The notes beneath the pieces were generated by a model. That model did no database searches. It was not told the origin of the DNA and saw nothing but the letters and a program-made list of their open reading frames with translations. From Micromonospora cabrerizensis (GTDB lineage Bacteria; Actinomycetota; Actinomycetes; Mycobacteriales; Micromonosporaceae), in contig NZ_JAKKFI010000081.1 in NCBI RefSeq assembly GCF_022230955.1, positions 1-64,000 of the forward strand: 64,000 nucleotides of DNA, read 5' to 3'. Positions 58,799-64,000 of the stretch are shown here, piece by piece. A program made the position numbers and the translations under genes. Numbering within the stretch: position 1 is the first letter of the stretch; every line of letters starts with the position of its first letter.

Positions 58799-59992
58799 AT
58801 GTCCGAGCCTGTGCACGTTCGTGAACTCGGCGTCGACGACCTCGACGCCGCCTGGGAGTTGGGCCGGTTCGCGTTCGGCTCCGCCTCGGAGCGATCCGCC
58901 AGCACCACCGTCGCGGTGCCCGGCCTGACCCGCTACGGCGCGTTCGACGACAGCGGTCGGCTCGTCGGCAAGGCCGTCGACCTGCACCATGACCAGTGGT
59001 GGTCGGGCCGGGCGGTGCCGGCCGCCGACGTCGCCGGGGTGGCCGTCGCCCCCGAGGCCCGGGGTCGGGGCGTGGCCCGTGCCATGCTCACCGCCCTGCT
59101 GCGTGGCGCCCGCGAGCGGGGGGCGGCGGTCAGCGCGCTCTACCCGACCGTCGCCGCCCCGTACCGGGCCTGCGGGTGGGAGACCGCCGGGGTGCTGCGT
59201 ACCGTCGACCTGGCCACCGCCGCGCTGCCCCGGCACCGGCCCTCCCCGGACCTGACCGTGCGGGCGGGCGCGGTGGCCGACCTGCCCGCCGTCGCCGACC
59301 TGTACGAGCGGGTCGCCCGGCACCGCAACGGCATGCTGACCCGCCGGGGTGAGCTGTTCGACTTCTTCGCCGCCGACCGGGGCCTGCCCGGCGACGGCCT
59401 CACCCTCGTCGAGCGCGACGGCGACCTGGTCGGCTACGCCACCTGGCAGCGGGGCCGCGGCTACGGCGCCGACTCGGTGCTCACCGTCGACGAGGCCCTG
59501 GCCGTCACCCCCGAGGCCGCCCGGGAGATCGTCGGGGTGCTCGGCAGCTGGGCCAGCGTCGCACCGACCCTGCGGCTGTGCCCCCTCGACGGCGACGCCG
59601 TCAGCCCTCACCTGCCACTGGAGTCGGCCCGCGACCACGAGCGGGACCTGTGGATGCACCGACCGGTCGACGTCGCCCGCGCGGTGGGCGCGCGGGGGTG
59701 GCCCGCCCACGCCCGGGGCGTCGTCGACTTCGGCCTCACCGACACCCTCGCAGAGTGGAACACCGGCACCTGGCGGTTGACGGTCGCCGACGGGGCCGCC
59801 GAGCTGACCCAGGTCGGCGGCGAGACCGACCTGCGGCTGGACGTACGCGGCTTCGCCCTGCTCTACGCCGGTGCCGCGCACGCCCGCGCGGTTGCGCAGG
59901 CCGGGCTGCTGCACCACCGCCCGGGTGTCGACCCGGCCGCGCTCGACCTCCTCGGCGCCGGAGGGCCCGCGCAGCTGCTCGACTACTTCTGA
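58799..59992 (+). CDS. eis: Eis-like GNAT acetyltransferase
   Basis: A 397-residue protein with the Eis architecture: an N-terminal GNAT domain (VAVAPEARGRGVARAMLTALLRG for acetyl-CoA), a second GNAT-like domain with no cofactor site, and a C-terminal sterol-carrier-like domain ending in the free carboxylate (LLDYF). In mycobacteria Eis multi-acetylates aminoglycosides and protein amines. It is a homologue, so aminoglycoside acetylation is possible but unproven. ATG 58799 is fixed by the leaderless promoter; a GTG further upstream would include no RBS. Confidence 0.9.
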   Translation: MSEPVHVRELGVDDLDAAWELGRFAFGSASERSASTTVAVPGLTRYGAFDDSGRLVGKAVDLHHDQWWSGRAVPAADVAGVAVAPEARGRGVARAMLTALLRGARERGAAVSALYPTVAAPYRACGWETAGVLRTVDLATAALPRHRPSPDLTVRAGAVADLPAVADLYERVARHRNGMLTRRGELFDFFAADRGLPGDGLTLVERDGDLVGYATWQRGRGYGADSVLTVDEALAVTPEAAREIVGVLGSWASVAPTLRLCPLDGDAVSPHLPLESARDHERDLWMHRPVDVARAVGARGWPAHARGVVDFGLTDTLAEWNTGTWRLTVADGAAELTQVGGETDLRLDVRGFALLYAGAAHARAVAQAGLLHHRPGVDPAALDLLGAGGPAQLLDYF

Positions 59993-60048
59993 CCGACGTT
60001 TCTGCCCCCGAAGTGGGAACTCGCCGGCGGCAGCGGACAGGTACAGGT

Positions 60049-60633
60049 GTGACAGCCGAGATGCGGGCCCGGATCCGGGCCGGAGACTCCGAGGCGTTGG
60101 GTGAGCTCTTCGACGAGCACGCCGACGCCGTTCACCGACATGCGCTGTGGAGCGCAGGCGATCCGGCACACGCCGAGGACGTGGTGTCGCTGACCTTCCT
60201 CGAAGCGTGGCGGATCCGCGAAACCCTGCACCCGGACGGGGACAGTCTGCGACCGTGGCTGCTCGGGATCGCGACCAACGTGCTGCGCAACCGCCGCCGG
60301 GCGGCGCGCCGGCACCGGGAGGCGTTGCGGCGGCTGCCGGTGCGCGACACCGTCCCGGACTTCGCCGACGCCGTGGTCGACCGGATGTACGACGCCGAGC
60401 AGGTGGCCGCCGCACTGGCGGGGCTGCGCGCGTTGCGCCGCGCCGACCGGGAGGTGTTCCTGCTCTGCGTCTGGTCGCACCTGGACTACGCGGCGGCGGC
60501 CGAGGCGCTGGGAGTACCCGTCGGGACCGTGCGCTCCCGGCTGTCGCGGGCCCGGACCCGCCTGCGAGCACTGGCGGAGCAGGAACTGGCCGGCAGCCGA
60601 ATGATCCCCGTCGAGCAGGGAGAGTACCGATGA
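60049..60633 (+). CDS. RNA polymerase sigma factor, ECF type
   Basis: A 194-residue sigma-70 family factor. Region 2 (ALGELFDEHADAVHRHALWSAGDPAHAEDVVSLTFLEAWR) and region 4 (REVFLLCVWSHLDYAAAAEALGVPVGTVRSRLSRARTRL) are complete, with no region 1 or 3. GTG 60049 is the likely start; ATG 60061 is an alternative. It overlaps the next gene by 4 nt. In this family such sigma factors pair with a CU044_5270 membrane protein, which may act like an anti-sigma factor, though it lacks a ZAS domain. Confidence 0.9.
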   Translation: MTAEMRARIRAGDSEALGELFDEHADAVHRHALWSAGDPAHAEDVVSLTFLEAWRIRETLHPDGDSLRPWLLGIATNVLRNRRRAARRHREALRRLPVRDTVPDFADAVVDRMYDAEQVAAALAGLRALRRADREVFLLCVWSHLDYAAAAEALGVPVGTVRSRLSRARTRLRALAEQELAGSRMIPVEQGEYR

Positions 60634-61562
60634 GAGAGCCCTTGGCCCCGCCCGTGCCGGCCCTGCCGGCGATGCGCCGACAGGCGCTGCGGCATCATCT
60701 GCTGAGCGAGGTCCGGCGGCCGTCGCGGCGGCCACGACGGGCGCGGGTGCTCGTGCCGGTGGCGGGCGTGCTGACCGTCGCGGTCGCGGCCGGGATGGTC
60801 GCCCAGCCGTGGGCACCGGACAGCGCGCCACTGATCGTCCCGGTCGAGCAGGGGGAACGCGTCGGCGCGTCGCTGCTGCTGAACCGGATGGCCGTGGCGG
60901 CCACCGACAAGCCGGGGCCAGCGTCCGACCAGGGCGGGTACGTCTACATCCGCAGCCGGGGCGCCTTCGCCGAGCTCGGTGACGGCCCGGCGCGGCTGCA
61001 ACCGGTGCACGAGCGGGAGATGTGGATCCCCCGGGACGAGCGAGGTGACGGCCTGCTGCGGCAGCCGTACTTCCACGTGCCGATCGTCGGTGGAATCCCG
61101 CAGAGCGAGACAATCCCGGACGTGACGCCCAACGCCGCGCTGGTCGATCTGCCCGCTGACCCGGACGCCCTGCTGGCGAAGCTGTACCAGGAACGCGAGC
61201 AGCGCGGTCGGGGCAACAGCCGCGACGGCGCGGCGTTCACCGCGATCGGTGACATCCTGCGCGAGTCGTTGGTGCCCCCGGCCACGAGCGCGGCGCTCTA
61301 CCGGGCCGCGGCGAAGATCCCCGGGGTCGAGGTGGTGCGCGGGGTCACCGACGCGGCCGGGCGGCGGGGGATAGCCGTCGCGCACACCGAACGCAACCGC
61401 CGCGATGAGTGGATCTTCGATGAGCAGACGTTCGACTACCTCGGTGAGCGCAGCTATCTCGTGGCGGACACCGACGACGGGCCGGCCGGGACGGTGCTGG
61501 GCACGACCGCGGTACTGCAACGGGCCGTGGTGTCGCAGCTCGGGCAGCGCCCGCAGCGGTAG
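60630..61562 (+). CDS. CU044_5270 family membrane protein, sigma-factor partner
   Basis: A 310-residue protein. About 40 N-terminal residues (basic, cytoplasmic) precede one transmembrane segment (VLVPVAGVLTVAVAAGMVAQ), then a 240-residue extracytoplasmic domain (GYVYIRSRGAFAELG to FDYLGERSYLV). It matches the CU044_5270 family, usually encoded directly after an ECF sigma factor in actinobacteria. The fold and the 4-nt overlap suggest an anti-sigma or signal-sensing partner. The promoter responsible is upstream of the sigma gene. A strong hairpin terminates the unit. Confidence 0.86.
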   Translation: MREPLAPPVPALPAMRRQALRHHLLSEVRRPSRRPRRARVLVPVAGVLTVAVAAGMVAQPWAPDSAPLIVPVEQGERVGASLLLNRMAVAATDKPGPASDQGGYVYIRSRGAFAELGDGPARLQPVHEREMWIPRDERGDGLLRQPYFHVPIVGGIPQSETIPDVTPNAALVDLPADPDALLAKLYQEREQRGRGNSRDGAAFTAIGDILRESLVPPATSAALYRAAAKIPGVEVVRGVTDAAGRRGIAVAHTERNRRDEWIFDEQTFDYLGERSYLVADTDDGPAGTVLGTTAVLQRAVVSQLGQRPQR

Positions 61563-61568
61563 GTCGTC

Positions 61569-61609
61569 CCGGCGGCCGGCACCCAGGGAGACTGGGCGCC
61601 GGCCGCCGG
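61569..61609 (+). terminator. Terminator after the sigma/CU044 operon
   Basis: CCGGCGGCCGGC (61569-61580) pairs with GCCGGCCGCCGG (61598-61609), and CCCAG/CTGGG extends the stem inward to a GGAGA loop. It is the strongest hairpin of this region. Confidence 0.85.
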
Positions 61610-61633
61610 AGTCCTGACCGCCCGGCGCCGGCC

Positions 61634-61840
61634 GTGCGGTCAGGCCGTGCGGTCAGGCCGTGCGGTCAGGCCGTGCGGCCAGGCCGTGCGGCCAGGCCGT
61701 GCGATCAGGCCGGGATCGCCGCTCAGCTCGGCGTTCGCCGGGGTTGCCGCCAGCTCCGCGTTCGTGCGGTCAGGCGGGGATCGCCTCTCAGCTCCGCGTT
61801 CCTGCGGTCAGGCCGGGACCGCGGCCAGCTCGGCGTTCGC
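61634..61840 (-). repeat. Tandem repeats at the 3' end of a MarR gene
   Basis: Six copies of a 13-bp unit, GTGCGGTCAGGCC, occupy 61634-61711 (the last three differ by one base). From 61699 to 61840, longer units of about 40-60 bp repeat the sequence tcaggccgggatcgc and ctcagctcggcgttcg with changes. The last of these units is the coding end of the MarR gene (minus strand), including its TGA stop. The array is thus a degenerate expansion of the gene's own 3' end. Confidence 0.8.
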
Positions 61841-62269
61841 GCGTCGGGTGACGAGAGTGAGCACCCGCGCCGCCGTGCTGGCCTCGTCGGTGGGAATGTC
61901 GGCGTACAGCCGGGCGCTGAGGTCGGCGACGGCGGCGACGACGCGGCGTTGTGTGGTGCGACCGGTGTCGGTGAGCGCCAGCCGCGGCTCGTCACCGCCG
62001 ACTGTGGAGGACGGGGCGTCGACCTGGGCGAGGCCGGCGTCGACGAGCTGGTCGACCACCTGGTGCACGGCCGGCTCGTCGATCTTGAGGGTGCTGGTGA
62101 CCCGGTGCGTCAGGTGCGCGCGTTCGGCCGGACCCTCGGCGAGGACGTGCAGCGCGAGGAGCTGGTTGAACGTGACGCCGAGGGGGCCGATGGCCCGTTC
62201 GAGCAGGGCCCGGGTGGCGTAGTGGGCGTGGCCGATGACCTGCCCGTTGAGGGTGGGGACGGTGGACAT
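61808..62269 (-). CDS. MarR family transcriptional regulator
   Basis: A 153-residue MarR-like protein: GVTFNQLLALHVLAEGPAERAHL, HTH RVTSTLKIDEPAVHQVVDQLVDAGL, and a wing with DEPRLALTDTG. ATG 62269 follows GAAGGAGG by about 5 nt. It is divergent from another MarR gene at 62366, and a symmetric AACGTTGGC repeat lies between them, so the two may cross-regulate. Its 3' end is part of the tandem-repeat array. Confidence 0.87.
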   Translation of the reverse strand: MSTVPTLNGQVIGHAHYATRALLERAIGPLGVTFNQLLALHVLAEGPAERAHLTHRVTSTLKIDEPAVHQVVDQLVDAGLAQVDAPSSTVGGDEPRLALTDTGRTTQRRVVAAVADLSARLYADIPTDEASTAARVLTLVTRRANAELAAVPA

Positions 62270-62283
62270 GGAACCTCCTTCAA

Positions 62284-62321
62284 AACGTTGGCATCGCCAA
62301 CGTTGGAGCCGCCAACGTAAC
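62284..62321. promoter_or_regulatory. Shared operator of the divergent MarR pair
   Basis: AACGTTGGC (62284-62292), 3 bp, then GCCAACGTT (62296-62304) is a perfect 21-bp inverted repeat. A further half-site GCCAACGTAAC begins 15 bp on, at 62311. It begins 15 bp before the start codon of the minus-strand MarR and 62 bp before that of the plus-strand MarR. Confidence 0.72.
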
Positions 62322-62353
62322 ATCCGATCGTGGGTCGCACCAACGATTACTGG

Positions 62354-62359
62354 TAGGCT
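62354..62359 (+). promoter_or_regulatory. Leaderless promoter of the plus-strand MarR gene
   Basis: TAGGCT ends 6 nt before ATG 62366. The same hexamer and spacing occur before the ABC exporter ATPase (9403), supporting a common promoter type. Confidence 0.5.
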
Positions 62360-62365
62360 GCGCCC

Positions 62366-62818
62366 ATGGATTCCGCGGCCCCGCAGTCACCCGCCGGGCT
62401 GCGCACCACCCCGACCTGGCTGCTCAACCAGACCGCCACCCACGCCAGCCGCCTGCTCAGCGAAGGCTTCGCCGCACACGACCTGCGCGGCTACCACTAC
62501 CGGCTGCTCACCGCGCTCGCCGAGGACGGCCCGGCGAGTCAGGCCGACCTGGGACGCCGCTGCGGCATTGACCGCAGCGACGTCGTCGCGGCCATCAACG
62601 ACCTGGCCGGCCGAGGGCTCGTGGTGCGCGCCCCCGACCCGGCCGATCGCCGCCGCAACGTCATCAGCATCACCGACGACGGCACCGCCGAGGCCCGCCG
62701 GCTGGGCCACACCCTCGACCGCGTCCAACGTGACCTGCTCGCCCCGCTGTCCGCCACCGAACGCGACCAGCTGACCCGCCTGCTCACCCGACTGCTGGCG
62801 CACCACAGCCGGCAGTGA
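62366..62818 (+). CDS. MarR family transcriptional regulator
   Basis: A 150-residue MarR protein: HTH PASQADLGRRCGIDRSDVVAAINDLAGRGL, and wing RAPDPADRRRNVISITDDG. It differs from the divergent MarR in sequence, but both share one inverted repeat. ATG 62366 is set by the leaderless promoter. It converges on the coiled-coil gene with a 6-nt gap. The target pump or enzyme is not adjacent, so targets may lie elsewhere. Confidence 0.9.
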   Translation: MDSAAPQSPAGLRTTPTWLLNQTATHASRLLSEGFAAHDLRGYHYRLLTALAEDGPASQADLGRRCGIDRSDVVAAINDLAGRGLVVRAPDPADRRRNVISITDDGTAEARRLGHTLDRVQRDLLAPLSATERDQLTRLLTRLLAHHSRQ

Positions 62819-62824
62819 CCCGCC

Positions 62825-63511
62825 TCAGCGGGCCTCGCGCAACTCCGCCAGCCGGGCCTCGATCTCGGCCAGCTCGGCGCGCAGCTTCTCCGCCTGCTGC
62901 TCCGCCTCGGCCCGCTCGGTGCCGAGGATCTGCTCCACCGCCTCCTGCACACCGGGCACGTCGACCAGCCCCACCATCTTCAACGCCTCCGCCGGCTTCA
63001 CCACGTACGGCTTCGCGAGGGCCTTGCTGCCCTGCTGCGCCGCGACGGTCCACTCACCGTCGGCGTACGCCAGCGTCACCGTCAGACCCGCGGGACCCTT
63101 CGGCTTGACGGCCTTGACCGCCCGCCGCGCCGGCGGCTTCTCCGTCTGCTCCACCTTCGGCTCCTCCTGTCGCTGCGCGGGCACCCGCGGCGTGTCCAAC
63201 ACGAACTCCGGCGCCGCCACCGTGGGCGACTCCTGCGCCTCCGGCTCCGGTTTCGGCTCCACCACCCGCCGCGTCACACCCTTGGGTGCCACGGCCAGGT
63301 CGGCGGGGGAGAACGGCAACTCGTCGCGGCCGAAGCGCACCACCACGAACTCGTCGGACACCTCAGGGTCGGTCAGCTCGATCACCTGACCGACCTGACC
63401 GGCGATCTGCCCCGCCGACGCGGTGAACACCACCCGCGGCTTACGCCCGGCAGCCAACGCCTCCCGGATGCTCTGCACCTCGCTAGTGGACAAACCCTGG
63501 CCGGCATCCAT
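62825..63511 (-). CDS. Hypothetical protein with C-terminal coiled coil
   Basis: A 228-residue protein I cannot assign. The N-terminal 75 residues are a globular part (GRKPRVVFTASAGQIAGQVGQVIELTDPEVSDEFVVVRFGRDELPFSPADL). A Pro/Glu/Val-rich linker follows (residues of about 80-125), then a second small domain (LTVTLAYADGEWTVAAQQGSKALAKPYVVKPAEALKMVGLVDVPGVQEAV). It ends in a 35-residue coiled coil rich in Ala/Glu/Leu. ATG 63511 lies 5 nt after GAGGG. No membrane segment is present. It is conserved-looking but has no functional context here. Confidence 0.72.
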   Translation of the reverse strand: MDAGQGLSTSEVQSIREALAAGRKPRVVFTASAGQIAGQVGQVIELTDPEVSDEFVVVRFGRDELPFSPADLAVAPKGVTRRVVEPKPEPEAQESPTVAAPEFVLDTPRVPAQRQEEPKVEQTEKPPARRAVKAVKPKGPAGLTVTLAYADGEWTVAAQQGSKALAKPYVVKPAEALKMVGLVDVPGVQEAVEQILGTERAEAEQQAEKLRAELAEIEARLAELREAR

Positions 63512-63594
63512 CACAACCCTCTTCCGTACACCTGTTTGATTGCTGTCTTGATACCAGCCGACTGCGACACCCGTCGCACAGGGCCCACGCCCAC

Positions 63595-64000
63595 TCAGCC
63601 GCCCAACGCCCGCAGCGCCCGGTCCGCGTGGTCGTTCATGCTGACCTCGCTGTGGATCACCTCGACCACCCGGCGGTCGACGCCGATGACGAACGTCATC
63701 CGCTTCATGCTCAACGGCCCCAACGGCACCCGCCGCTTCACCCCGAACTGCTGCGCCACCGTCCCGTCCTCATCCGAGAGCAGCGGATAGTCGAAACCGT
63801 GCAGCTTCGAGAACTCCGCCTGCTTCGCCACCGGGTCGCGGCTGATGCCCACCCGCGACGCGCCCAGCGCCGTGAACTCCGCCCCGAGGTCACGGAAGTG
63901 ACAGCTCTCCGCCGTGCACCCCCGGGTCATCGCCGCCGGGTAGAAGAACAGCACCACCGGACCGGCCGCCAAAAACTCCGACAGCCGCCGCGGCGTGCCC
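63595..64000 (-). CDS. bcp: Peroxiredoxin (Bcp/PrxQ type), partial (N-terminus outside window)
   Basis: The last 135 residues of a thioredoxin-fold peroxidase are present. AMTRGCTAESCHFRDLG carries the peroxidatic Cys (first Cys) and the resolving Cys five residues later, the Bcp/PrxQ arrangement. VGISRDPVAKQAEFSKLHGFDYPLLSDEDGTVAQQFGVK and the C-terminal RRVVEVIHSE fit the family. It reduces hydroperoxides with thioredoxin. The start lies beyond 64000. The 83 nt between it and the coiled-coil gene hold no other feature. Confidence 0.88.
   Translation of the reverse strand, partial: GTPRRLSEFLAAGPVVLFFYPAAMTRGCTAESCHFRDLGAEFTALGASRVGISRDPVAKQAEFSKLHGFDYPLLSDEDGTVAQQFGVKRRVPLGPLSMKRMTFVIGVDRRVVEVIHSEVSMNDHADRALRALGG

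Noticed and set aside
61634..61711. The 13-bp array as a CRISPR array
   Set aside because: The units are contiguous with no spacers and derive from the neighbouring gene's 3' end.

Overview
The window looks like chromosomal DNA of a high-GC actinobacterium, most probably Micromonospora or a close relative in the Micromonosporaceae. I base this on the very high G+C, frequent GTG starts, many leaderless promoters (a TAnnnT-like -10 box about 6 nt before the start codon), and families typical of the group: MDMPI-like, DUF1992, DUF6069, DUF664, CU044_5270, Eis and PQQ-propeller proteins. The genus is inferred. I see no rRNA, tRNA, CRISPR array, insertion sequence or prophage. Almost all genes are intact; one acetyltransferase is split by an in-frame TAG.

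Layout. 1-9.3 kb: the end of a zinc-ribbon/coiled-coil gene, then a regulon of MFS transporter, TetR, flavin monooxygenase and SDR sharing two copies of one operator, followed by LysE, DUF1992, acetyltransferase, MDMPI-like, AraC and TPR genes. 9.4-12 kb: a three-gene DrrAB-like ABC exporter. 12-18.8 kb: three regulator/target units, a rifampicin monooxygenase (Rox) homologue preceded by a tiny ORF and a hairpin, and an S9 peptidase. 19-25 kb: two NUDIX genes flanking an HNH nuclease, LysR/MFS, and acetyltransferases. 24.5-25.9 kb: an NmrA-like gene divergent from an RsrR-type Fe-S regulator with two matching operators. 25.9-34.9 kb: glycosyltransferase, aldo/keto reductase, two MFS exporters, MarR regulators. 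34.9-38.4 kb: DUF6069, an ABC-F ribosome-protection gene behind a 14-codon leader with a Lys-Val-Arg motif, and a small heat-shock gene with a HAIR-like element. 38.5-45 kb: tyrosine recombinase, RidA, VOC, beta-propeller, acyl-CoA dehydrogenase and LtrA. 45-50 kb: a 1031-aa ATPase/TPR/SARP-like regulator beside two secreted-protein genes whose shared promoter region carries 11-bp-phased CTGACG repeats. 50-64 kb: thymidine kinase, UMF1-type MFS, GDPD, SDR/TetR, PlsC, cydAB, Eis-like acetyltransferase, a sigma factor with partner, paired MarR genes, and a truncated peroxiredoxin gene.

Themes. The window is rich in defence against small molecules (Rox, ABC-F, an ABC exporter, several MFS pumps, Eis-like and other acetyltransferases), and most of these genes sit next to their own regulator with a visible palindromic operator. 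Four regulator genes also end in short tandem repeats that begin at or just before their stop codon and copy it. The best candidates for something undescribed are the ABC-F leader/attenuator, the reversed-architecture SARP with its 11-bp repeats, and the stop-codon repeats.
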